Notes under the pieces: model-generated | Seen by the model: the letters and a program-made list of their open reading frames with translations, nothing else | Database searches by the model: none | Told to the model about the DNA's origin: nothing | In this document: piece by piece, positions 52,221 through 60,570 of the stretch | How the letters are laid out: each line of letters starts with the position of its first letter | Position numbering within the stretch: position 1 is the stretch's first letter | Source: an uncultured Campylobacterales bacterium | Lineage (GTDB): Bacteria > Campylobacterota > Campylobacteria > Campylobacterales > Sulfurimonadaceae | NCBI GenBank assembly: GCA_903885085.1 | Contig: CAISHH010000135.1 | Span: forward strand, 1-60,570 | Direction: 5' to 3' | Length of the DNA: 60,570 nucleotides | Position numbers and translations under genes: made by a program

Positions 52221-54587
52221 TTATTGACAACCCACACATTCCATAGAGCGGTCTTCAACATCACTTGCAGTTTCAGGTGACTGAGAACGTAGATAGTAAG
52301 TAGATTTGAGTCCAAGTTTCCAAGCTAACATATAGATGTCGTTAAGATACTTTGCGCTTGCTTTGTCGAGCGTTATAAAGATATTCAAGCTTTGACCTTG
52401 GTCTATCCATTTTTGACGTATAGCAGCAGCTCTGATAAGCACACGTTGGTCAAGCTCATACGCCGAAGTATAATAACTCCAAGTCTCAGGAGAGAGTTTT
52501 GGAGCGACGACTGGAATAAGTCCGCTCAAGTTCTCTTCAAACCATTTACGTTTAAATATCGGCTCGATAGCTTGAGTAGTACCTGTAAGAATAGAGATAG
52601 AACTTGTCGGTGCAACAGCCATCAAATACCCGTTTCTTATTCCTTGCGCTTTTACTTTTTTACGAAGATCATCCCACTCATACGTCGGTGCAAAAAGTCC
52701 GCCGCGATCAACGAGGTTTCTTACCTCTGCATTCGCATGGTCATGAGGCATAATTCCTTGACTCCATTTTGAACCAGAAAACTCAGGATATTGTCCTTTT
52801 TCAAGTGCAAGATCAGAAGATGAAGAGATAGCATTAAAACTGACCGACTCCATGATCTCATCTATTTTGTCAAAATGTTCTTGACTTCCCCAAACGATTT
52901 TTTGTTCAGCTAACATTTGAGCTTCGCCCATAACACCAAGTCCGATTGAACGGCTTCTCATGTTAGTGCGTTTTACTTTTTCCATCGGATAAAAGTTAAG
53001 GTCTATAACGTTATCCAAAGCACGGATTGCAGTCGGAACGATTCTGTCTATTTCCTCTTTTGTATTGATACGTGAGAGGTTGACCGACGCCAAGTTACAA
53101 ACAGCAGTTGCCCCGTTGACTTTCTCTTTTTCAACAATGTAGATTTTTTGTCCGCCAAGATAATCAAGTGCAGTAACTTTGTTAGCAGGTTTTTCTATAC
53201 CGCTATCAACTTTTACTAACTCATCCTCTTCATATGTTATAAACTGTCCATCTTCAAACATAATTTTTATAAGGTAATGGTTTGGCTCAGTGTTTTGGAA
53301 TATTTCTGTACAAAGGTTTGAACTTCTGATAATTCCATAATGACTATTAGGATTTGCGCGGTTTGCATTATCTTTAAAACATAAGAATGGTGAGCCAGAT
53401 TCAAAGTAACTGAGTAAGATTTTTTTCCAAAGATCTTTTGCTTTCACTTTTTCTTTGATAATTGACTCATCCTGTTCGAGTTCAAGATAACGCTTTTCAA
53501 ACTCTTCACCAAACATGTTAGTAAGTTCTTTACAATCATAAGGATCAAACAAAGTCCAGATACCATCTTGTTCAACTCTTTTCATATAAAGATCATTGAT
53601 CCAAAGAGCTGGAAAAAGATCATGCGCACGACGACGCTCTTCACCAGAGTTTTTCTTCAAATCTAAAAAGTCATGGATATCTATATGCCAAGGCTCTAAA
53701 TAAACTGCGATAGCACCTTTTCTCGTACCTAGTTGATCAACAGCGATAGCGATATCGTTTGTTATTTTCAAAAATGGTACAGTTCCACCCGCTGCGTTTT
53801 TATGTCCATCGATAGATGAACCCATAGAGCGAACCTGTGTCCAATCCCAACCGATGCCGCCGCCAAATTTTGAAAGCATAGCCATCTCTTTGTAAGAGTC
53901 AAAAATACCTTCGATATTATCCGGAGATGAACCGATGTAGCATGAGCTAAGTTGGTGTCTGGTCGTACGTGCATTTGAAAGTGTCGGTGTTGCAAGCATC
54001 ACTTCAAATTTTGAGATCATGTCATAAAACTTGATTGCCCAACCATGACGGTCTTCTTCATTTTGTGCCAAGAACATAGAGATGGCCATAAACATATGTT
54101 GAGGGAGTTCGATAGGATTATTTTTTCTATCTTTAATGAGATATCTATCATAAAGAGTTTTGACCCCAAGATAGTTAAACTCTAGATCGCGTTCAGGCAC
54201 GATATGTTTTTCCAACATGTCAAGATCGTACATCTCTCTGAGGCCCTTGAGAATACGTCCCTCTTGTTCTCCGCGCTCCATATATTTACTCAGTGAGCCA
54301 TATCCGGTAAAGCCGTTGACTTGATGATAGAGATTAAACAAGAAAAGTCTTGATGCAACAAAAGTCCAGTTTGGAGCATCGATGTCTATCTTATCTACAG
54401 CTGTTTTGATCAGAGTCTTTTGTATCTCTTCAGAGGTGATGCCATCGCGAAACTGAATCTGTGCATCCACTTCAAGTTCACTCTGAGATACATTCTCTAA
54501 GCCCTTTACAGCAGCTGATGTATATTTTTGAATTTTAGTAATATCTAATGGTTCTGTTCTACCATTTCTTTTGATAACTGTGATCAT
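52221..54587 (-). CDS. nrdA: Ribonucleotide reductase alpha subunit
   Basis: ATP-cone N-terminus, TPTLSNARTTRHQLSSCYIG, NLCTEIFQNTEP, C-terminal CVGCQ. Confidence 0.97.
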   Translation of the reverse strand: MITVIKRNGRTEPLDITKIQKYTSAAVKGLENVSQSELEVDAQIQFRDGITSEEIQKTLIKTAVDKIDIDAPNWTFVASRLFLFNLYHQVNGFTGYGSLSKYMERGEQEGRILKGLREMYDLDMLEKHIVPERDLEFNYLGVKTLYDRYLIKDRKNNPIELPQHMFMAISMFLAQNEEDRHGWAIKFYDMISKFEVMLATPTLSNARTTRHQLSSCYIGSSPDNIEGIFDSYKEMAMLSKFGGGIGWDWTQVRSMGSSIDGHKNAAGGTVPFLKITNDIAIAVDQLGTRKGAIAVYLEPWHIDIHDFLDLKKNSGEERRRAHDLFPALWINDLYMKRVEQDGIWTLFDPYDCKELTNMFGEEFEKRYLELEQDESIIKEKVKAKDLWKKILLSYFESGSPFLCFKDNANRANPNSHYGIIRSSNLCTEIFQNTEPNHYLIKIMFEDGQFITYEEDELVKVDSGIEKPANKVTALDYLGGQKIYIVEKEKVNGATAVCNLASVNLSRINTKEEIDRIVPTAIRALDNVIDLNFYPMEKVKRTNMRSRSIGLGVMGEAQMLAEQKIVWGSQEHFDKIDEIMESVSFNAISSSSDLALEKGQYPEFSGSKWSQGIMPHDHANAEVRNLVDRGGLFAPTYEWDDLRKKVKAQGIRNGYLMAVAPTSSISILTGTTQAIEPIFKRKWFEENLSGLIPVVAPKLSPETWSYYTSAYELDQRVLIRAAAIRQKWIDQGQSLNIFITLDKASAKYLNDIYMLAWKLGLKSTYYLRSQSPETASDVEDRSMECVGCQ

Positions 54588-54617
54588 AAATTATCCTAAT
54601 CTTATAAATTTTTATTA

Positions 54618-55949
54618 TTAATCTTTGAAAACTCTGGCAAATATTTTATCCACATTTTTTGTATAGTAAGAGTAATCGAAACACTCTCTTATCTGTTCTT
54701 CACTTAGAGAGTTACGTAACTCCTCATCTGCTAAAAGATGATTTAGATACAAGCTTTCTCCAGCTTCATTTGTAGTCGGTTTGCCTTGCTGAATCTCTTC
54801 CCAAACTTTCATCGCATTACGTTGAACTATTCTATATGCATCTTCGCGCGAGACACCTTTTAAAGGAAGTTCAAGAAGTACTCGTTGAGAAAATACCAAT
54901 CCACCAGTAAGGTTGAGATTTCTCATCATATTCTCTGGATAAACTGTTAGGTTAGCTATAACGTTATTCATACGATGAAGCATAAAGTCAGATGTTATAA
55001 ATGAGTCAGGAAGCCAGAAACGTTCAGTTGATGAGTGAGAGATATCACGCTCATGCCATAACGCTACGTTTTCCATAGCAGGGATAGCGTAAGAGCGTAT
55101 CATGCGTGCTAAACCTGTTATGTTTTCTGTGAGTATAGGGTTGCGTTTATGAGGCATTGCAGATGAACCTTTTTGCCCCTTTGCAAAATACTCTTCACAC
55201 TCATAGACTTCAGTACGTTGCCAATGGCGAACTTGGACTGCAAACTTTTCTATCGAGCTTGCCATTAATGCAAGTGATGTTGCAAGACGAGCATATCTAT
55301 CACGTTGTATAACTTGGTTAGATGCAGGTGCGGGTTTGAGTCCCAACTCTTTACATGTAAGCTCTTCAAGTTCTAACGGAGCGTGAGCAAAGTTACCCAT
55401 TGCTCCACTTACTTGACCAACACTTATAACATCAAGTGTTTGTTGTAAGTTTTCCAAATGGCGTGCCATCTCGTCATACCAAACAGCTAACACAAGGCCA
55501 AACGTTATAGGCTCTCCATGTATCCCGTGAGAGCGTCCGACCATCAAAGTCATCTTGTGTTCCATCGCTCTTTTTTTGATAGACTCCATTAGCATTTTTA
55601 CATCTTCGATGATCAGCTCTAGTGAAGATTTCATCTGAAGTGCGACAGCCGTATCTACTGTATCTGAACTTGTCATTCCATAATGAAACCATCTGCTCTC
55701 TTCACCAAGTGTTTCAGAGACACTTGTTGTAAATGCTATAAGGTCATGACGAGTAACCGCTTCTATCTCATCTATACGTTTTATATCAAAGCCCGCATTT
55801 TTTACTATCTTGTCTGCATCCTCTTGAGGAATCTTTCCAAGAGTTGCCCAAGCTTTAACGGCAGCTACTTCTACATCTAGCCATGCCTGATATTTTGCTT
55901 GCATCGTCCACTTAGAACTCATCTCTTCACGTGCGTAGCGCTCTACCAT
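54618..55949 (-). CDS. purB: Adenylosuccinate lyase
   Basis: VERYAREEMSSKWTMQAKYQAWLDVE…GQKGSSAMPHKRNPILTENI. Start at MVERYAREEM preferred. Confidence 0.96.
   Translation of the reverse strand: MVERYAREEMSSKWTMQAKYQAWLDVEVAAVKAWATLGKIPQEDADKIVKNAGFDIKRIDEIEAVTRHDLIAFTTSVSETLGEESRWFHYGMTSSDTVDTAVALQMKSSLELIIEDVKMLMESIKKRAMEHKMTLMVGRSHGIHGEPITFGLVLAVWYDEMARHLENLQQTLDVISVGQVSGAMGNFAHAPLELEELTCKELGLKPAPASNQVIQRDRYARLATSLALMASSIEKFAVQVRHWQRTEVYECEEYFAKGQKGSSAMPHKRNPILTENITGLARMIRSYAIPAMENVALWHERDISHSSTERFWLPDSFITSDFMLHRMNNVIANLTVYPENMMRNLNLTGGLVFSQRVLLELPLKGVSREDAYRIVQRNAMKVWEEIQQGKPTTNEAGESLYLNHLLADEELRNSLSEEQIRECFDYSYYTKNVDKIFARVFKD
55361..55370. repeat. TTACATGTAA copy 12
   Basis: Exact; in purB, LTCK frame (EELTCKE). 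Confidence 0.9.
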
Positions 55950-56031
55950 GTAACCCACCTTATTTATGTTAAAATCTCGAAAATTATAAGTTATTTATGT
56001 TATCCAACATAGACTTTTAAAGGGATTAATT

Positions 56032-56988
56032 TTGCCATTTGTCATAAAAAAATTTCATATAGAAGAGAAACAAAAAGCCTTTTTATTTTTAATGCGAGAG
56101 CTAGGGCTTTCTCAAAGTGATGCACAAAGATTTATAGCGCGTAAAAGAGTTTTTGCAAATGGAGACGTTGTAGAAAAAGATAAAGATGAGATAAGTGGTG
56201 ATATAGAGTTCATCACATTTGAGCCAATTACAAGAGGTTTAGAACCGACATTTGAAACAGAGGAGTTTGTTCTCTTTGATAAGCCCACAGGTGTGCTCAT
56301 TCATCCTCAAAATCGCTATACGCCCTATTCTCTTATAGACGAAGTCAAGTACCAATTTGGAATGGATGCAAATATCACGCATCGTATTGATATGGAGACT
56401 AGTGGCCTCGTGCTGTGTGCTAAAAACAAAGAGAGTGAGCGAGATATCAAGATGATGTTTCAAGAAAGAGATATGCAGAAACGATATCTTGCAATGGTTC
56501 GCGGAGAGTTTAAAAATGAGCTTACATGTAAGGAACCTTTGAAGATAAATAAAGATGCTACATCAGGCGTGCTTCGTTCTATCGTAAAAGTTGATGAAAC
56601 GGGTAAAAGTTCTGAGACCTACTTCAAACCTTTAGAGTATTTTAGTGATCTTGATATGACACTTGTTGCTTGTTATCCTCATACTGGAAGACAACATCAG
56701 ATTAGAGTTCATTTGCTTCACGTGAAACATCCGATTGTTGGTGATCCACTTTACGGAGTTGATGAATGGGTAACAACTAAATATTTGGATAGAGAATTAT
56801 CAACGGAAGAACGTTTAAAAATTACAGGAGCATCAAGATTACTTTTGCATGCTGATGAACTTTCTTTTGAATATAAAAATATTTCATATCAAGTGAATAG
56901 TAATGTTAATTTTTTGGATGAGATCTTCAAATCTGTTTCACGTGAAACGAAAGAGAAAAATAAACATAGTTGCGCTAATACTCACTAG
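56032..56988 (+). CDS. RluA-family pseudouridine synthase
   Basis: VLFDKPTGVLIHPQNRYTP…NITHRIDMETSGLVLCAKN…PHTGRQHQIRVHLLHV. Confidence 0.93.
   Translation: MPFVIKKFHIEEKQKAFLFLMRELGLSQSDAQRFIARKRVFANGDVVEKDKDEISGDIEFITFEPITRGLEPTFETEEFVLFDKPTGVLIHPQNRYTPYSLIDEVKYQFGMDANITHRIDMETSGLVLCAKNKESERDIKMMFQERDMQKRYLAMVRGEFKNELTCKEPLKINKDATSGVLRSIVKVDETGKSSETYFKPLEYFSDLDMTLVACYPHTGRQHQIRVHLLHVKHPIVGDPLYGVDEWVTTKYLDRELSTEERLKITGASRLLLHADELSFEYKNISYQVNSNVNFLDEIFKSVSRETKEKNKHSCANTH
56522..56531. repeat. TTACATGTAA copy 13
   Basis: Exact; in RluA-family CDS, LTCK frame (NELTCKE). Confidence 0.9.
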
Positions 56989-57020
56989 ATTGAGCATTAA
57001 ATTGTCTCGAAAATAAAATA

Positions 57021-57236
57021 TATGTGAATAACTTCTTTTATCACAATTCACATTCACTGTTTTATTAACAAATGTCGAAAAAGTGCCTATTTTAGGGATG
57101 TTATAGTTTGTGAATGAAATACTGATTAAGAGTAAATTTATATAAAATAAACCTTACATGTAAGAGAAATTTTACAATTCTTTACAAGTTTATTCACACT
57201 TTAGAACACAGTGTGAAATCTACACATTTTAGTGAA
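57021..57236. promoter_or_regulatory. Third DnaA-box-like cluster, intergenic
   Basis: GTGAA/TTCAC at 57024, 57047, 57053, 57110, 57193, 57213 and 57232; includes TATGTGAATA at 57021, the exact 10-mer seen twice upstream of dnaA. Confidence 0.5.
57154..57163. repeat. TTACATGTAA copy 14
   Basis: Exact; intergenic, within the third DnaA-box-like cluster. Confidence 0.9.
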
Positions 57237-57337
57237 AAAGAGAAGTTTTTTTTGAAAATTAATTTTGTTTAAGCAGAAAATGAACAGTTGAGGAAATTTT
57301 GTTTTCTATAAGAATAGTATGCTACTATTACAACCAT

Positions 57338-57366
57338 AAACGGTCTCCCTGGAGTGTTGACCGTTT
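57338..57366 (-). terminator. Hairpin terminator of the 37-aa sORF
   Basis: AAACGGTC…GACCGTTT 8-bp stem with inner CTCC/GGAG. Confidence 0.6.
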
Positions 57367-57372
57367 GCTTCT

Positions 57373-57486
57373 TTATTTGTCGTTTTTAAGAGCGGCATAT
57401 AAAAATCCGCCTACACCTGAGCCAACAACCAATATTATAAATATGACTTGAACGACATCCGCTGACGTTAATCCTGCTTCTTGCAT
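57373..57486 (-). CDS. 37-aa single-TM peptide MQEAGLTSADVVQVIFIILVVGSGVGGFLYAALKNDK
   Basis: Read on the minus strand; AAAGGA RBS before ATG, hydrophobic core, immediate terminator. Absent from the ORF track because of size. Confidence 0.65.
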   Translation of the reverse strand: MQEAGLTSADVVQVIFIILVVGSGVGGFLYAALKNDK

Positions 57487-57552
57487 ATAGATCCTTTGCT
57501 GTAAACACCTCGAAAGCAGAAGTATATATAAAAAGCTATTTACTTTGAAAAA

Positions 57553-58632
57553 TCAATTTGTTGCGTTTAATTCTTTTTCTTTGAGTTGTCCGCACGCAGC
57601 GCTAATATCTATTCCCTTTGAATCACGTATGGTACACAAAAGTCCATGATTAACAAGATACTCTTGAAATTTGACCATATCATCTCTACTTGGACGTTTA
57701 TAGTCAGTTCCTGGATATGGATTAAAAAAGATGAGATTTACTTTTGCCTTGATTCCACTGAGGAGTTTGACAAGTTTTTTTGCAGAGCCAATATCATCAT
57801 TTTTATCTTTGATAACAAGATACTCAAACATAACACGTTTTCTTGTATCTATGGGAAAGCGCTTAACGGCATCGATGATAGATGAGATATTGTGTGCTTT
57901 GTTCATAGGAATGAGTTCAGTTCTAAGCGCATCATCTACCGCATGTAGAGATATGGCTATATGGACGCCTAAATCCATCTCTCCTAGCTTGTCAATTTTA
58001 TTGCTTAGTCCACTAGTAGAAACTGTTTGGCGTTTTCCAGATATTGCTAGACCCTCTTCATCTTGAAAGATTTTGATTGCTTGTGTCAGGTTGTCGAGAT
58101 TATCGAGCGGTTCGCCCATTCCCATATACACAATGTTGACTCGACGATTGTGCGCGTGGTTATTATCTTTTTTTACAGCGAGTACTTGTGCTACGATCTC
58201 TCCAGCAGTTAAATCTCTTGTAAATCCGCCTTTTGCAGTCAAACAAAAACTACAGCCTACTTTACATCCCACTTGAGAGGAAACACAAATTGTATATTTT
58301 GCTTCTTGTGTGACATTTCCCGCTTCATCAGTAAGCGTTTCTTTCATCTTCAGCCAAACGGTTTCCATCGTTTTTCCATCTTGGAGTTCAAAAAGATATT
58401 TTATAGTTCCATCAGATGAGATCTCTTTTTTAGCGATTTTAAGAGGATTGATAAGATAATTTTGTGCAAGTTCTTCACGAAGTGCTTTTGGGATATTTTG
58501 CATCTCATCAAAATTTTCTGCATAGCTGTGATATAACCAGCCAAATATTTGTTTTGCTCGAAAAGCAGGTTTAACTTTTAAAGCGAGTTCCTCTTTTGTA
58601 AAATCCAAAAGAGAGGGTTTTAATTGTGTCAT
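57553..58632 (-). CDS. rlmN: 23S rRNA/tRNA (adenine-C2)-methyltransferase RlmN
   Basis: [32 protein letters not shown]…[17 protein letters not shown]. Confidence 0.97.
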   Translation of the reverse strand: MTQLKPSLLDFTKEELALKVKPAFRAKQIFGWLYHSYAENFDEMQNIPKALREELAQNYLINPLKIAKKEISSDGTIKYLFELQDGKTMETVWLKMKETLTDEAGNVTQEAKYTICVSSQVGCKVGCSFCLTAKGGFTRDLTAGEIVAQVLAVKKDNNHAHNRRVNIVYMGMGEPLDNLDNLTQAIKIFQDEEGLAISGKRQTVSTSGLSNKIDKLGEMDLGVHIAISLHAVDDALRTELIPMNKAHNISSIIDAVKRFPIDTRKRVMFEYLVIKDKNDDIGSAKKLVKLLSGIKAKVNLIFFNPYPGTDYKRPSRDDMVKFQEYLVNHGLLCTIRDSKGIDISAACGQLKEKELNATN

Positions 58633-59171
58633 CTTTTTGTTAGTTCCTCTACTCTTTTCTTTACATGTAAGCTTAAAAGTTCTTTTGCTTTTTCATGGTT
58701 TTTTATAAAGTCATCGTGAGCGTTTTTGTTAGTATAGTTAGTGATACAAAAAACTCCACCAGCGGGGATATCAAACTCTTGTGCAACTTTTAAAACAGCG
58801 AAGAACTCCATATTTTCAATCCCTATGCCTAGTCTTAAAAACTTTTTAGCAAGTTCTTCGTTTGTAGTAATATAGTTTGATGAGTTAACTATGATATCTT
58901 GTTTGTTTGTAGTGTTAGTTGAAACTACATTATCCAAAGGGGTGTATGCATCATCATTTAAAAAGGCTAACTCTATGTTAGCGCTTGTTTTAGACTCTAC
59001 AATATCAAAGATATTTTGTTCTCCATAACTTCCTGCAGATCCTACAAAAAGTAAAAACTCCGGCTTGTCAAACAAACAAAGTCTTGTAAGATTGATGGTA
59101 CTCTCTATGAGACCTACTCCCATCGGAGTGGCAAAATCAAAAGTCTCGCTATTTCCTGCGCAGATAATCAT
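58629..59171 (-). CDS. Nucleoside phosphorylase/MTAN-like protein
   Basis: [11 protein letters not shown]…[47 protein letters not shown]. Confidence 0.75.
   Translation of the reverse strand: MIICAGNSETFDFATPMGVGLIESTINLTRLCLFDKPEFLLFVGSAGSYGEQNIFDIVESKTSANIELAFLNDDAYTPLDNVVSTNTTNKQDIIVNSSNYITTNEELAKKFLRLGIGIENMEFFAVLKVAQEFDIPAGGVFCITNYTNKNAHDDFIKNHEKAKELLSLHVKKRVEELTKR
58661..58670. repeat. TTACATGTAA copy 15
   Basis: Exact; in nucleoside phosphorylase CDS, LHV frame (LSLHVKK). Confidence 0.9.
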
Positions 59172-59926
59172 AAACGTACCGGTATATTATTGGCATGAAG
59201 ATAATGTTTTAAGTCCATTATATCTATTTCCTTATAGTGAAAAATACTTGCAGCAAGTGCTGCGTCTGCACCGTGTTCAAATGCTTCTTTGATGTGTTCC
59301 ATAGTTCCAGCTCCACCGCTTGCGATGACAGGGACGTTGACAGCTTTGCTGATTTGCTCAGTAATACTAAGCTCAAATCCTGCTTTTGTACCATCTGTAT
59401 CCATTGAGGTTAGAAGAATCTCTCCTGAACCTCGGTCTACTACTTCTTTTGCCCACTCGAGCGCATCTTTGCCTGTATCTACTCGTCCACCATTTAAAAA
59501 GACATGATATTTATTGCCGATTTTTTTAACATCGATTGCAGTAACAATGCACTGAGAACCAAATCTTTTTGCGCCTTCATCAATGAGCTCTGGGCGTTGT
59601 ACAGCCGCTGAGTTCACACTAACTTTGTCACAGCCGACATTTAAAAGTTTATATATGTCTTCAAGTTTGCGTATTCCGCCACCTACAGTAAGGGGGATAA
59701 AAATTTCACGAGCTACTTGCGCGACAATGTCTACGATAGTATCACGGTTGTCGCTAGAAGCGGTAATGTCCAAAAATGTCAGTTCATCAGCACCTTCTTC
59801 GTTATAACGGCGCGCGACTTCTACTGGATCTCCAGCATCTTTTAAACCGACGAAATTCACGCCTTTGACGACGCGTCCATCTTTGACATCTAGACAGGGA
59901 ATAATACGTTTTGCAAAATAATCCAT
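59168..59926 (-). CDS. hisF: Imidazole glycerol phosphate synthase subunit HisF
   Basis: [33 protein letters not shown]…[19 protein letters not shown]. Start at MDYFAKR preferred. Confidence 0.96.
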   Translation of the reverse strand: MDYFAKRIIPCLDVKDGRVVKGVNFVGLKDAGDPVEVARRYNEEGADELTFLDITASSDNRDTIVDIVAQVAREIFIPLTVGGGIRKLEDIYKLLNVGCDKVSVNSAAVQRPELIDEGAKRFGSQCIVTAIDVKKIGNKYHVFLNGGRVDTGKDALEWAKEVVDRGSGEILLTSMDTDGTKAGFELSITEQISKAVNVPVIASGGAGTMEHIKEAFEHGADAALAASIFHYKEIDIMDLKHYLHANNIPVRL

Positions 59927-60209
59927 AGAAGGCTTTCTTATATTATATAGTTGCGTAATTTTAGCCATATTTATCTTATGATAGATATAAAGAATGACCT
60001 TCTGATTTTCATATAAGAAAAAGATATATGAAAGTCTTGCATAAAATGGTGAGATAGATGGTAGAATATTGAATATTTTCGTCTGATATATAAGAGAAAT
60101 GCAAAGTTAGTATATTATATATAACTTATAATAACAAAAGAAACTAGAAATCAAGAAGTTGTGTGGTAGAATCACACATTAAATTACATATCCTAAAAAA
60201 GGTGACTTT

Positions 60210-60527
60210 ATGGTACAAAAGTATTTTCTATCATTGGCAGCCATAAGCTGTATATTTTCGGCATCAGCTTTTGGTTTAACACTTAAAGAGAGTGTTATTG
60301 AAGTATTAAACACAAACCCGGTGGTCCAAGAACGACTCAAGAACTACAGAGCAACTCAGCAAGATCTCAATATCGCAGAATCAGAGTACTATCCAACGAT
60401 AGATTTACGGGCTACAGCAGGTACTAATTCTGCTGGAAATCTTTATGATCATGTACAAAATGTTAATTACACAAATTATGAAACATCATTACAGAGCCTT
60501 TTGCAAATCTCCAACTTCATTCTCTAA
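60210..60527 (+). pseudogene. TolC-family outer-membrane protein, truncated at about residue 95
   Basis: Signal peptide and LTLKESVIEVLNTNPVVQERLKNYRATQQDLNIAESEYYPTIDLRATAG are TolC/AggC-like; the ORF then stops abruptly. Confidence 0.75.
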
Positions 60528-60570
60528 TTTAAGGTTTTTGGAAGTTTGAAAAAAGCTCATAAAAGTCGAG

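Overview
The window is a Campylobacterota chromosome segment, most like Sulfurimonas or a relative, that spans the replication-initiation locus. dnaA, dnaN and gyrB lie on the minus strand at about 43-48 kb, flanked by clusters of GTGAA/TTCAC (DnaA-box-like) motifs. Most of the window is ordinary housekeeping and signalling genes: rpsU, nrdA, nrdB, typA, cca, queF, ruvC, purB, rlmN, hisF, thyX, dgt and pcm, a fliK-flgD-flgE flagellar block, a LapG/LapD pair, and several GGDEF/EAL proteins. The first ~1.5 kb looks like mobile-element debris. The most unusual signal is a highly iterated palindrome, TTACATGTAA (usually CTTACATGTAAG). I counted 15 exact copies by eye against roughly 0.2 expected from base composition. 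Twelve copies are inside genes, always in the two frames that encode LHV or LTCK and never in the frame containing TAA. Two further 30-bp copies carry a related 18-bp (6-codon) insert at the centre of the palindrome, as in a protein-invading palindromic repeat family. Other notable items are a nonsense codon in flgD and a frameshift in the neighbouring hook gene, a third DnaA-box-like cluster about 9 kb from dnaA, an unannotated 37-aa membrane sORF with its own terminator, and a tolC-like gene cut off at the right edge. All calls are from reading the sequence; no database searches were run.
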